A stretch of DNA of 40,519 bases, taken from NCBI GenBank assembly GCA_030278895.1, contig JARXKK010000015.1, positions 1 to 40,519 on the forward strand, in the 5' to 3' direction. The position numbers and the translations under genes were made by a program. The DNA comes from Acidobacteriota bacterium (GTDB lineage: Bacteria > Acidobacteriota > Thermoanaerobaculia > UBA5066). A model generated the notes under the pieces. The model was not told the DNA's origin. It did no database searches and saw only the letters and a list, made by a program, of their open reading frames with translations. This document shows, in pieces, positions 1 through 8,443 of this stretch (positions are counted from its first letter, which is position 1; every line of letters begins with the position of its first letter).

Positions 1-1281
1 AACGACGACAGCCGGGATCTCGACCAGCTCTCCGTCGCCGAGGAGCTGCCCGGCGGCGCCGTGAAGGTGCTCATCGCGATCGCGGACGTGGACGCGCTCG
101 TGAAGAAGGGGACGCCTCTCGACGAGCGGGCCGCGCAGAACACCACGTCCGTCTACACGTCGGGAGGCATCTTCCCGATGCTTCCCGAGAAGCTCTCGAC
201 GGATCTCACGTCGCTGAACCCGGACGAGGACCGGCAGTCGATCGTGATCGAGTACGTCGTCCACGCGGACGGGACGCTCGGCGACTCGAACGTGTATCGC
301 TCCCTCGTGCGCAACAAGGCGAAGCTCGCCTACAACGCGGTGGACGCGTGGCGCGACGGACGCGGCCCCGTGCCACCCGCGATGGCCGCGGTTCGCGGAA
401 TCGACGCGCAGATCCGGCTCCAGGAGGAGGTCTCCCAGCGCCTCCGCCGCCTTCGGTACGCGCAGGGCGCGCTGGACCTCCAGACGATCGAGGCGCGGGC
501 GGTCTTCGAAGGCGAGGAGATCAAGGACCTGACCGTCGACGAACAAAACCAGCCGAAGGAGCTCATCGAGGACTTCATGATCGCGGCGAACGGGGTGACG
601 GCGCGCTACCTCGAAGAGGCGGGCTTCGCCGCGCTGCGGCGCATCGTGCGCTCGCCCGAGCGGTGGCAGCGCATCGTGTCTGTCGCGGCGGCGGACGGGT
701 ACACGCTTCCCGGCGAGCCGGATTCGAAGGCGCTCGAGGGGTTCCTCGCGGCGCGGAAGAAGGCCGATCCTCTGCGCTTCCCGGATCTCTCACTCGTCAT
801 CGTGAAGCTCATGGGCGCGGGAGAGTACGTCGTCGAGCTGCCGGGCAAGGAGCCGGTCGGCCACTTCGGGCTCGCGGTGCGCGACTACACGCACTCGACC
901 GCTCCGAACCGGCGGTATCCGGACGTCATCACGCAGCGCCTCCTCAAGGCGGCGCTCGCGCATCGCCCGTCGCCCTATTCCGTCTCCGAGCTGAACGGCC
1001 TCGCCATCCGCTGCACCGAGCAGGAGGACGCCGCGAACAAGGTCGAGCGTCTCCTCCGGAAGGCGGCGGCCGCGATGCTCCTCGAGACGCGGATCGGGGA
1101 GCGTTTCGACGGCGTCGTGACGGGCGCGTCGGAGAAGGGCACGTGGGCCCGCATCTTCCGGCCGCCGGTGGAAGGGAAGATCGTGCGCGGCACCGAGGGT
1201 CTCGAGGTCGGCGACAAAGTGCGCGTGAAGCTCGTCGCGACGAACGTCGAAATGGGCTTCATCGACTTCGTCAGGGCCTGA
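1..1281 (+). CDS. RNB-domain exoribonuclease (RNase II family), 5' end missing
   Basis: The reading frame is open from the first base, so the true start lies upstream; 426 C-terminal residues are visible. The product should be a 3'-5' exoribonuclease of the RNB (RNase II/R) family that degrades RNA processively in the cytoplasm. The window opens inside the catalytic motif: NDDSRDLDQ gives the clustered aspartates that bind the catalytic metal. Further in, YTHSTAPNRRYPD (around residue 295) is the conserved RNB arginine/tyrosine block. The end (EKGTWARIF, then VEGKIVRG and GDKVRVKL) resembles a C-terminal S1-type RNA-binding barrel. The N-terminal cold-shock-like domains, if any, are outside the window, so RNase II and RNase R cannot be told apart. 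Its stop overlaps the 3' end of the convergent hydrolase gene by 11 bases. Confidence 0.88.
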   Translation, partial: NDDSRDLDQLSVAEELPGGAVKVLIAIADVDALVKKGTPLDERAAQNTTSVYTSGGIFPMLPEKLSTDLTSLNPDEDRQSIVIEYVVHADGTLGDSNVYRSLVRNKAKLAYNAVDAWRDGRGPVPPAMAAVRGIDAQIRLQEEVSQRLRRLRYAQGALDLQTIEARAVFEGEEIKDLTVDEQNQPKELIEDFMIAANGVTARYLEEAGFAALRRIVRSPERWQRIVSVAAADGYTLPGEPDSKALEGFLAARKKADPLRFPDLSLVIVKLMGAGEYVVELPGKEPVGHFGLAVRDYTHSTAPNRRYPDVITQRLLKAALAHRPSPYSVSELNGLAIRCTEQEDAANKVERLLRKAAAAMLLETRIGERFDGVVTGASEKGTWARIFRPPVEGKIVRGTEGLEVGDKVRVKLVATNVEMGFIDFVRA

Positions 1282-2149
1282 CGCTCGTCAGGAAGCGGAT
1301 CAAAATCTCGTTGACCCGCGCGGGCGCGTCGGCCTGCACCCAGTGGCTCGCGTCCGGGATCCGCTCGACCGTGAGGTTAGGCACCCAGCGGTCGAGTCCT
1401 TCGAGGAGTCCGGGTCCGAGATAGCGGTCGCGCATTCCCCAGATGAGAAGCGTCTTCAGCCCCTCCGGCCACTTGCGGCCGCGGACCCGCGGCGGAAACC
1501 GGAACGCCGCCCGGTAGTAGTTGATCGCGGCCGTGAGTGCGCCGGGCTGGCCGAGAGCTTCCTTGTAAAGACGGACGTCCTCGTCCGAGAAGGTGCCCGG
1601 TGTCACGGGGTCCCGCCTCAGCATCTTCTCGAGGACCGCGAAGTTTCCGGCGCGGATCCGGCGCTCGGGAATCCAGGGAAGCTGGAAGAGAAAGATGTAG
1701 GACGACTTCTTCCGCTGTGCGGGGTTCGTCTTCAGCTCGCGCCGGAAGGCGAGAGGGTGCGGGGCGTTCATCTGGGTGAGAGAGAGGATCTTCTCAGGGC
1801 AGAAGAGGGGCGCGTACCACGCGAGGGCGCCTCCCCAGTCGTGCCCGACGACGTGCGCTTTCTTCTCGCCCTCGCCAAGAAGTTCGACGAGCCCCGCGAG
1901 ATCGGCGAGGAGCGCCTCGATGCGATACGCCACCACGCCGGCGGGTTTTTCTGAGAGGTTGTAGCCGCGCAGATCCGGCGCGACCGCGCGGAAGCCCGCG
2001 GCGGCGAGGGCCGGGATCTGGTGCCGCCACGCGTACCAGAATTCCGGGAACCCGTGGAGGAGGACGACGAGCGGCCCTTCGCCCTGCTCGACCCAGTGCA
2101 GCCTCACGCCGTTCACGCGGTCCTCGCGGTGCGTCCACGTCCCGGTCAT
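1271..2149 (-). CDS. Alpha/beta hydrolase, epoxide-hydrolase-like
   Basis: A 292-residue single-domain alpha/beta hydrolase without a signal peptide, so probably cytoplasmic. The oxyanion-hole motif HGFPEFW (from His32) and the nucleophile elbow GHDWGG (Asp104 as nucleophile) are typical of epoxide hydrolases and haloalkane dehalogenases. The acid is likely Asp241 (WGMRDRY) and the base His269 (DASHW). Tyrosines in the lid (INYYR) fit the epoxide-polarising tyrosines of epoxide hydrolases, so I favour that activity; the substrate is unknown. The ATG overlaps the stop of the upstream MFS gene in an ATGA junction, so the two are translationally coupled and may share a role, for example handling or exporting a toxic small molecule. 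The gene converges on the RNB ribonuclease gene. Confidence 0.85.
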   Translation of the reverse strand: MTGTWTHREDRVNGVRLHWVEQGEGPLVVLLHGFPEFWYAWRHQIPALAAAGFRAVAPDLRGYNLSEKPAGVVAYRIEALLADLAGLVELLGEGEKKAHVVGHDWGGALAWYAPLFCPEKILSLTQMNAPHPLAFRRELKTNPAQRKKSSYIFLFQLPWIPERRIRAGNFAVLEKMLRRDPVTPGTFSDEDVRLYKEALGQPGALTAAINYYRAAFRFPPRVRGRKWPEGLKTLLIWGMRDRYLGPGLLEGLDRWVPNLTVERIPDASHWVQADAPARVNEILIRFLTSVRP

Positions 2150-3330
2150 GCGGCCTCCCGTCGCGGCTCCCGGACGCGCGTGAAGAGCGCGGCGGAAAGG
2201 AGCCCGAGTGCGAGCATCGTGAGCCACAGGGTCCGCCCGCCGCCGTGCTCGAGGAGCGCCGTCCCGAGCGGCGACCCCACCACGAGCGCGAGGTTGAACG
2301 CCATCGTGTAGAGACCCATGTAAGCGCCGCGCTTCTCGGAAGGCGCGGCGTCGGCGACCCAGGACGACATCGCGGGCAGGAGGATCATCTCGCCGAACGT
2401 CCAGACGACGATCGTGAGGACGACCGCGGGCAGCGAACGCGCGAAGGCGAGCGCGCCGAATCCGGCGGCGACGAGGATCGAGCCGAGGGCGAGCGCGCGC
2501 CGGTGGGGCCAGTGGGCCGTCGCGAGGTTCAGCGGCACCTCGAGGAAGACGATCAAGAGCGTGTTGACCGTGTGGAGGAGGCCGAAGGTCCAGACGGCCA
2601 TCCCGAGGTCGCGCACGATGTAGACCGCCATCGACGACTCGTGCTGGAAAAACACGATCGCAACCGGGACGAGGGCGACAAGGAAGAAGACGAGCGCCGG
2701 GTCGCGCACGCCCTCCCGCCGCGGACCCGGGACGTCGGCCGGCCGCGCGGACGGGAAGGAGACGCCCTTCGGGAAGAGAAGGACGAGCGTGACGGCGGCG
2801 AGGAGCGACGTGGCGCCATCGACGAGGAAGAGCGCGGGCCAGGAGACGGCCGCGAGGAAACCGCCGAGGGCGGGCCCGACGCTCATGCCGAGGTTGATGG
2901 CGAGGCGCTGGAGCGCGAAGGCCGCCTTGCGCTGGTCGGGCGCGGTCAGGTGCGAGATGACGCTCATGCTCGCCGGGCGGAAGGCCTCGCCCGCGAGAGC
3001 AAGGAGAAGCGTCAGGATCGCGATCGACGGAAGCGACCGCGCGAGGGGGACGAGGAGGAGGAGGAATCCCGAAATGACGAGCGATCCGCGCATCATCCGT
3101 ACGGGGCCGAAGCGGTCCGCGAGCCTCCCGGCGAAAGGGCTCGCGACGAGCGCGCCGAACCCGAAGAGCGCCAGCACGCCGCCCGCGGCAGACGGCGTCA
3201 CGCCCATGTCCTTCGTGAGGTAGAGGATCAGGAACGGCAGGAACATCGTCCCCGACCGGTTCACGAGCGTGGCCGCCGCGAGCACCCAGAGTGCGCGGGG
3301 GAGGCCGGAGAGTCCGCGCCACGGGTTCAT
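2146..3330 (-). CDS. MFS transporter
   Basis: A 394-residue major facilitator superfamily transporter with about 12 hydrophobic segments in two halves, at the family's usual length. The loop after the second segment carries the MFS signature GRLADRFGPVRMM (motif A). The short loops and absence of a large soluble domain suit a drug/metabolite efflux or sugar-efflux type carrier driven by the proton gradient in the inner membrane; the substrate cannot be read from sequence. No Shine-Dalgarno is evident before ATG 3330. Instead a -10-like TATGAC lies 6 nt upstream, suggesting a leaderless message. The downstream epoxide-hydrolase-like gene overlaps by 4 bases, so the two form an operon. Confidence 0.87.
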   Translation of the reverse strand: MNPWRGLSGLPRALWVLAAATLVNRSGTMFLPFLILYLTKDMGVTPSAAGGVLALFGFGALVASPFAGRLADRFGPVRMMRGSLVISGFLLLLVPLARSLPSIAILTLLLALAGEAFRPASMSVISHLTAPDQRKAAFALQRLAINLGMSVGPALGGFLAAVSWPALFLVDGATSLLAAVTLVLLFPKGVSFPSARPADVPGPRREGVRDPALVFFLVALVPVAIVFFQHESSMAVYIVRDLGMAVWTFGLLHTVNTLLIVFLEVPLNLATAHWPHRRALALGSILVAAGFGALAFARSLPAVVLTIVVWTFGEMILLPAMSSWVADAAPSEKRGAYMGLYTMAFNLALVVGSPLGTALLEHGGGRTLWLTMLALGLLSAALFTRVREPRREAA

Positions 3331-3336
3331 CCGGGC

Positions 3337-3342
3337 GTCATA
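3337..3342 (-). promoter_or_regulatory. -10-like hexamer of the MFS operon
   Basis: TATGAC on the minus strand ends 6 nt before the ATG of the MFS gene. No convincing -35 is present at 17 bp, where only CTCCGG is found. Start spacing fits a leaderless transcript. This is inference from the same arrangement at other genes in the window. Confidence 0.4.
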
Positions 3343-3343
3343 G

Positions 3344-3370
3344 CACGCCTCCGGCGTGGCCGGAGACGTG
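3344..3370. terminator. GC-rich hairpin between the secreted protein gene and the MFS gene
   Basis: A stem with arms CTCCGGC (3349-3355) and GCCGGAG (3359-3365) closes on a GTG loop. It is extended by CACG (3344-3347) and CGTG (3367-3370) after one mismatch. It lies 10 bases past the stop of the minus-strand secreted-protein gene and just upstream of the MFS -10 hexamer. There is no U-tract, so a Rho-independent terminator is only a guess; it could also be a regulatory hairpin. Confidence 0.35.
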
Positions 3371-3379
3371 CAGCCAGGT

Positions 3380-4453
3380 CTAGTGCGGGCTCGTTCCGAC
3401 CGGGCCCTCGGCGTAAAGGAGGACGACGGTGCGGCAGTACTGGAAGGGCGAGACGTTGAAGTGATAGCGCAGCGAGAAGTGCCCGGTGGGGCTAGCGGGA
3501 ATCGGTTCGGCGCTGACCGTGCATGGAGAGATGAAGTTCCCCTTCGAGATCGAGTCGATGGTCTGTTCCACGATGACCCACCCGTTCTTGAGATCGGCGC
3601 TGAGCGTGTCGTCGCCGGTGTCCGACGTCACGTCGATCGTGTTGCTGTGCGCGGCGTCCAGCGTGCGGCCGGCGACCGGGTCACAGTTGTTGATGTCGGC
3701 CTGGATCGAGCACTGGGTCTTGACCTCGTGCGCCGCGAGGAGCCGGTGCTCGCGCGCCGCGTGGAAGTCCACGCGGGGCGCGACAGGCGGGTGCTGTCCA
3801 TTCGCCGTCGCGATGACGATCTGGGCGCCCTCGAAGCCGAGCTGGTCGGGGCCGCCGGAGAGGCTCGACGGGATGTGGAGACCGATCCCGCCGTCGTGCC
3901 ACTCGATGATGATCAGGTTGACGTTTCCGAAGTTTCCCTGAAGGGACGCCGAGCCCTGCTGGGTGCCGAAGCAATGTCCGAGGACGAGAACGTCGCTGTT
4001 GGGCGTCACGAGGCCGATGACGCCCGCGACGACCGGCCCTGCGCACGGCGTCGGCGTGGCCTTGGGCGCCGGCGGAATGAACTGTTTCAGCTTCGCGAGC
4101 TCGCCCGTGACGAGTGTCCTGGACCTGCCCACCTGCTGGCTGTGCAGCGAGGCCGACCGCACCTTGAGTGTTTCGAGCTTCGAGGCCGATTGGGCGAGCT
4201 TGATCTTCAACTCGGCGTCGGCCTCTACGCGCGCGTTCCTGAGGGGTGCGAGAAGGGTCGCCTTCGTCGTGACCTTGCCCTGGAACTCGATCGGATCGTT
4301 GTCGCCGAGCGTCTGGAGCTGGGCCTTCGTGAGTGACGAGAAGGGGACGGGAGCCTTGACCCTCGGCGCCTGTGCCGTCGCGGGCGGGGTGAACGAAAAG
4401 ACGAGGGCGAGCCCCGCGAGGGCGACCGGGAAACGGGTCGGGGTGTGTGCCAT
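3380..4453 (-). CDS. Secreted protein of unknown function with an IPT/TIG-like segment
   Basis: A 357-residue protein with a clear signal peptide: basic start, hydrophobic stretch LAGLALVFSF, and probable cleavage after AQA near residue 29. It is therefore exported. Residues of about 45-125 are charged and helical (repeated K/L/A), possibly a coiled coil. Near residue 165 the run VLVLGHCFGTQQGSASLQG resembles the strand-turn-strand of IPT/TIG immunoglobulin-like domains. The C-terminal part holds three to four cysteines that could form disulfides. I do not recognise the family and assign no function. ATG 4453 is preceded by AAGGAG at normal spacing. That site sits inside a small hairpin (CTCC-TTAC-GGAG, 4459-4470 on the plus strand), which could limit translation. 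The gene is monocistronic and divergent from the Mo-hydroxylase operon. Confidence 0.75.
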   Translation of the reverse strand: MAHTPTRFPVALAGLALVFSFTPPATAQAPRVKAPVPFSSLTKAQLQTLGDNDPIEFQGKVTTKATLLAPLRNARVEADAELKIKLAQSASKLETLKVRSASLHSQQVGRSRTLVTGELAKLKQFIPPAPKATPTPCAGPVVAGVIGLVTPNSDVLVLGHCFGTQQGSASLQGNFGNVNLIIIEWHDGGIGLHIPSSLSGGPDQLGFEGAQIVIATANGQHPPVAPRVDFHAAREHRLLAAHEVKTQCSIQADINNCDPVAGRTLDAAHSNTIDVTSDTGDDTLSADLKNGWVIVEQTIDSISKGNFISPCTVSAEPIPASPTGHFSLRYHFNVSPFQYCRTVVLLYAEGPVGTSPH

Positions 4454-4554
4454 GGGTTCTCCTTACGGAGGAATGACGGCGTCGCGGGCGGAGCGACATA
4501 GGCGCGAAAATGCTTTCACCCGCATCATTCCCGCCGGTTCCGGCCCGCTCCGAC

Positions 4555-4560
4555 GATAAT
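4555..4560 (+). promoter_or_regulatory. -10-like hexamer of the purine-catabolism operon
   Basis: GATAAT ends 6 nt before GTG 4567, where there is no ribosome binding site. The 113-base divergent region 4454-4566 holds this and the promoter of the minus-strand secreted protein; I see no clear operator. An upstream in-frame ATG at 4510 also exists, but the extra 19 residues look unlike the family's N terminus. Confidence 0.4.
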
Positions 4561-4566
4561 TCGGCC

Positions 4567-7179
4567 GTGCATGTCGAGCTGATGCTCAACGGCGCTGCCC
4601 GGGGCTTCGACGTCGCGGCCGACGCTTCCCTCCTCGAGCTGCTCCGCGATCACGCCGGGCTGACGTCGCCGAAGGACGGCTGCTCGCCGCAGGGCCAGTG
4701 CGGCGCGTGTCTCGTCCTCGTGGACGGCCACCCGAAGACCGCGTGCGCCGTTCCGGCCCGGACCGCCTCCGGCAAGAGCGTCCTGACGCTCGAGGGGGTC
4801 CCGGAAGCGGAGCGCCACGTCTACGGCGAGGCGTTCGCCCGGACGGCGGGTCTCCAGTGCGGTTTCTGCATCCCGGGAATCGTCCTCCGGATGAAGAGCG
4901 TCCTCGACGCGAACGCCGAGCCCACGGATGCGGAGATCCGCAAGAGGCTGGACCCCCACCTCTGCCGGTGCACGGGCTACGTCAAGATCATCGACGCGTT
5001 CCACGCGGCGGCCCGCCTGCGCCGCGGCGAGGCCCTCGATCCGCCGGACGTTTCGGGCCGCGTCGGAACGAGTCTCGACAAGTACGAGGCCGAGGAGCTC
5101 GCACTCGGCGCCCGCCCGTACGTCGCCGACCTCGCGTTCCCCGGAATGCTCCACGGCGCGGTCACGCTCTCGCCTCACGCGCGCGCCCGAGTCCTCTCGA
5201 TCGACACGTCCCGCGCCGCGCGCCATCCGGGCGTGATGGCGATCGTGACGGCGAAGGATGTGCCCGGAAAGCGTTTCTACGGCCTGATCGTCCCCGACTG
5301 GCCCGGCTTCGTGGCCGAGGGAGAAGAGACGCGATACGTGGGCGACGTTCTCGCCGCGGTGGCGGCCGTGGACACGCGCACGGCCCGCGCGGCGGCGGCG
5401 CTCGTCGACGTGACGTACGAGGTGCTGCCTCCCGTGACCGATCCGGAGGAGGCTCTCCGCGAGGGCGCCCCGCGCGTCGGGCCCGAGGGCAACCTCCTTT
5501 CGCGCTCGGTCGTGAACCGCGGCGACGCGGACGCCGCTCTCGCCGCCTCGGCTCACGTGGTCGAGGGCACGTGGCAGACGCAGCGCATCGAGCACCTCTA
5601 CATCGAGCCCGAGGCCTGTCTCGCCGCACCGGGCGATACCGCGGGCCAGAACCCGAAGGCGCGGATGACCCTCTACACCCAGGGGCAGGGCATCTTCGAC
5701 GACCGGCGCCAGGTCGCCGCCTTCCTCGGGCTGCCTGAGGAAGAGGTCCACGTCGTCCTCGTCCCGAACGGCGGCGCGTTCGGCGGCAAGGAGGACATGT
5801 CGGTCCAGGCGCAGACGGCTCTTCTCTCCCGCATCACGGGACGGCCCGTGCGTCTCGTCCTCTCGCGGGAGGAGTCCATGCGTCTTCACCCGAAACGGCA
5901 CCCGATCCGGATGCACTACCGCGTCGGCTGCGATGCCGAGGGCCGGCTCACGGCCGTCCGCGCGCGGATGCTCGGAGACTCGGGCGCGTACGCCTCCGTC
6001 GGAGGCAAGGTGCTCGAGCGCGCGGCCGGCCACGCGGCCGGGCCATACCGATGCGCGAACATCGACGTCGAGGCTCTGGCCGTCTACACGAACAACCCGC
6101 CCTGCGGCGCGATGCGCGGCTTCGGCGCAAACCAGGCTCACTTCGCGATGGAGGGCGCTCTCGACATGCTGGCCGAAAAGGCCGGCCTCGACCGGTGGGA
6201 GATTCGCTGGCGGAACGCGCTCGAGGCGGGCGACGAGTGGTCGTGCGGACAGCTGCTCACGGCCTCCGTCGGCCTCAAGAAGACGCTCCTCGCCGTGAAG
6301 AAAGTCTGGGACGAGAACGGCGGCCGGGCGGGCATCGCCTGCGGCATCAAGAACACGGGAATCGGAAACGGCATGAAGGAGTGGGGGCGGGCGCGGCTCG
6401 TCGTCGGGAACGACGGCACCGTCACGATCCACAACGGCTTCACGGAGATGGGCCAGGGCCTTCTCACGGTCCTCATCCAGTGCGCGTGCGAGGTGACGGG
6501 CCTTCAGGCGTCCGCCTTCAGCGCGCGCGTCGACACGCGCTTCCCGATGGAGGTCGGCCAGACGACCGGGTCGCGGGCGACGTACCTCGGCGGACGCGCC
6601 GTCGTGGACGCGGCGAAGAAACTCCGCGCCGAACTCGATTCCGGGAAAACACTGACAGAACTTTCCGGCACGATTTACGTCGGCGAAGCGCTCGTGGACG
6701 ACACGACGAAGCTCGGGCACGAGCCGCCTCCCGGAATGCCGATGAAGCTCCACTCCGCGTTCAGCTTCGCGACGCAGGTCGTCGTGCTGGACGAGAATGG
6801 CCGCGTCGCGAAAGTGATCGCCGCCCACGACGTGGGGCGCGCCATCAACCCGAAACTCTGCGAGGGGCAGATCGAGGGCTCGGTCCACATGGGCCTCGGC
6901 TACGCGCTTACGGAAGAAATGGTCTGCGCGAACGGCATGCCGACGTCGTTCCGCATCCGCGACGTGGGCGTCCTCCGGGCGCAGGACATGCCCGAGGTCG
7001 AGGTCATCCTCGTCGAAGATCCACAGCCGGACGGCCCCTTCGGCGCGAAGGGAGTGGGAGAGATCGGCCTCGTCCCCACGGCTCCCGCCGTGGCGGGGGC
7101 CCTCTTTGCATTCGACGGTGTCCGCCGGTTCACGCTGCCCATGAAGGACTCCGCCGCGGCGCGGGCGCTGAAGAGGTGA
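4567..7179 (+). CDS. xdhD: Fused molybdenum hydroxylase (2Fe-2S plus Mo-binding), XdhD-like
   Basis: About 870 residues combining the iron-sulfur and molybdopterin subunits of the xanthine dehydrogenase family in one chain, as in E. coli XdhD. The plant-type 2Fe-2S cluster is ligated by Cys39, 45, 48 and 60. The second 2Fe-2S cluster is ligated by Cys98, 101, 133 and 135 (QCGFC, CRCTGY). Molybdopterin-binding motifs follow: GGAFGGKED near residue 400, AMRGFGANQ near 515 and GAKGVGE near 826-832, the last carrying the catalytic glutamate. It should hydroxylate a purine or similar heterocycle using water. Context (SsnA, YgfK, YgeW, YgeY) points to the selenium-linked purine set. No FAD subunit gene (YgfM type) lies in the window, so its electron acceptor is open. 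I chose GTG 4567, which matches the family's N terminus. Confidence 0.88.
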   Translation: MHVELMLNGAARGFDVAADASLLELLRDHAGLTSPKDGCSPQGQCGACLVLVDGHPKTACAVPARTASGKSVLTLEGVPEAERHVYGEAFARTAGLQCGFCIPGIVLRMKSVLDANAEPTDAEIRKRLDPHLCRCTGYVKIIDAFHAAARLRRGEALDPPDVSGRVGTSLDKYEAEELALGARPYVADLAFPGMLHGAVTLSPHARARVLSIDTSRAARHPGVMAIVTAKDVPGKRFYGLIVPDWPGFVAEGEETRYVGDVLAAVAAVDTRTARAAAALVDVTYEVLPPVTDPEEALREGAPRVGPEGNLLSRSVVNRGDADAALAASAHVVEGTWQTQRIEHLYIEPEACLAAPGDTAGQNPKARMTLYTQGQGIFDDRRQVAAFLGLPEEEVHVVLVPNGGAFGGKEDMSVQAQTALLSRITGRPVRLVLSREESMRLHPKRHPIRMHYRVGCDAEGRLTAVRARMLGDSGAYASVGGKVLERAAGHAAGPYRCANIDVEALAVYTNNPPCGAMRGFGANQAHFAMEGALDMLAEKAGLDRWEIRWRNALEAGDEWSCGQLLTASVGLKKTLLAVKKVWDENGGRAGIACGIKNTGIGNGMKEWGRARLVVGNDGTVTIHNGFTEMGQGLLTVLIQCACEVTGLQASAFSARVDTRFPMEVGQTTGSRATYLGGRAVVDAAKKLRAELDSGKTLTELSGTIYVGEALVDDTTKLGHEPPPGMPMKLHSAFSFATQVVVLDENGRVAKVIAAHDVGRAINPKLCEGQIEGSVHMGLGYALTEEMVCANGMPTSFRIRDVGVLRAQDMPEVEVILVEDPQPDGPFGAKGVGEIGLVPTAPAVAGALFAFDGVRRFTLPMKDSAAARALKR

Positions 7180-7183
7180 CGGC

Positions 7184-8443
7184 TTGAGCCTTGCGCTGCC
7201 AAAGGTGACGGGTCTCAGGTGCGTCCTGTGCTCTGCCGTGTACGCGCACGGCGAGGTCGAGTACACGTGCCCGCGCTGCGGGATCGAAGGCATCCTCGAC
7301 GTCGAGCTCGACCACGACTTCATCGCGCGGACGTTCGGAAAGTCCGCGCTCGCGGCCAACCGCGACCTCTCGCTCTGGCGGTACCGGGCCCTCCTGCCGG
7401 TGCCAGACGACGCCGCGCTGCTCCCGCCGCCGCGCCTTCAGGTGGGCTTCACGCCGGTCGTCGAGTCGCCGGCCCTCGCGAAGGAGCTGGGCCTCGGAGC
7501 CTTCTTCGTCAAAGACGACGGGCGCAATCCGACGGCTTCCTTCAAGGATCGCGCGAGTTCGGTGATCGTCCTCCGCGCGAAGTGGCTCGGCCGGAACGAG
7601 ATCACGTGCTCCTCGACCGGGAACGCGGCTTCGTCGCTCGCGGGTTTCGCGGCCGAGGCGGGGATGAAGGCGTTCATTTTCGTCCCGGCCTCCGCGCCCG
7701 AGGCGAAGGTCGCCCAGCTCCTCGTCTATGGCGCGAAGGTCTTTCTCGTCGAGGGGCCCTACGAAGACGCGTTCCGCGTCTGTCAGGCGGCGGTCGAAGA
7801 GTTCGGCTGGTACAACCGCAACTGCGCGATCAACCCGTACCTCGTCGAAGGCAAGAAGACGTGCGGTCTCGAGATCGCCGAGCAGATGCAGGGGAGCCTG
7901 CCCGACGTCGTCACCGTGGCTCTCGGCGACGGCTGCACGACGGCGGGAATCTGGAAGGGTCTCGTCGAGATGAAGACGCACGGCGTGATCGACAGGCTGC
8001 CGCGTCTCCTCGCCGTTCAGGCCGAGGGCGCCGCGCCGCTCGCGAAGACGTTCGCGCGCGGCGACGAGCGGATCGATCCGGTCGAGGCGACGACGCTCGC
8101 CGATTCCATCAACGTGGGCTCGCCGCGAAACGGCATCAAGGCCCTGCGGGCCGTGCGCGCCTCGGGCGGCGCCATCGTGACCGCGCGCGACGAGGCCATC
8201 CTCGCGTGGATCCCGCGTCTCGCCCGCGCGACGGGCGTCTTCGCGGAGCCCACCGGAGTTGCCGCGCTCGCCGGCCTCGAGGCCGCGCTCGAGAAGGGCC
8301 TCGTGGCGCGCGGGGAGCGCGTCCTCCACGTCGCCACCGGCAACGGCCTCAAGGACACGCGGGGAGCCATGCGCTCGGTCGGCCCCCCGACACGCATTCC
8401 GCCGAACCTCGACGCGGTCCGGCGCACATTGGAGAAAAGATGA
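7184..8443 (+). CDS. Threonine-synthase-like PLP enzyme (fold type II) with zinc ribbon
   Basis: A 419-residue fold-type II PLP enzyme most like threonine synthase. A four-cysteine zinc-ribbon-like start (Cys13, 16, 29, 32) precedes the catalytic domain. Lys121 in NPTASFKDRAS should form the Schiff base, and STGNAAS binds the cofactor phosphate. A sequence-only annotation would be thrC. However, it sits 4 bases after the Mo-hydroxylase and overlaps the next PLP gene by ATGA, inside a catabolic operon with no homoserine-pathway genes. I infer a beta-elimination or replacement on a purine-derived amino acid such as 2,3-diaminopropionate. The start is TTG 7184 with AGAGG 7 nt upstream. Confidence 0.8.
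   Translation: MSLALPKVTGLRCVLCSAVYAHGEVEYTCPRCGIEGILDVELDHDFIARTFGKSALAANRDLSLWRYRALLPVPDDAALLPPPRLQVGFTPVVESPALAKELGLGAFFVKDDGRNPTASFKDRASSVIVLRAKWLGRNEITCSSTGNAASSLAGFAAEAGMKAFIFVPASAPEAKVAQLLVYGAKVFLVEGPYEDAFRVCQAAVEEFGWYNRNCAINPYLVEGKKTCGLEIAEQMQGSLPDVVTVALGDGCTTAGIWKGLVEMKTHGVIDRLPRLLAVQAEGAAPLAKTFARGDERIDPVEATTLADSINVGSPRNGIKALRAVRASGGAIVTARDEAILAWIPRLARATGVFAEPTGVAALAGLEAALEKGLVARGERVLHVATGNGLKDTRGAMRSVGPPTRIPPNLDAVRRTLEKR

Noticed and set aside
1271-3322. A single 683-residue minus-strand protein joining transporter and hydrolase regions
   Set aside because: Its N-terminal part is the wrong frame of the MFS gene (Arg/Pro-rich). The hydrolase starts at ATG 2149 and the MFS protein reads well in its own frame.
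4525-7359. A 944-residue open frame on the minus strand opposite the Mo-hydroxylase
   Set aside because: It is rich in R, D, H, A and V without any domain, runs antisense to a gene with every catalytic motif, and arises from GC-rich third positions. The same holds for long antisense frames at 8017-9738, 9198-11045, 14040-15869 and 25573-27987.
7184-8443. Calling this gene housekeeping thrC
   Set aside because: Sequence fits threonine synthase, but the operon is catabolic and no homoserine-pathway gene is near, so I leave the symbol empty.
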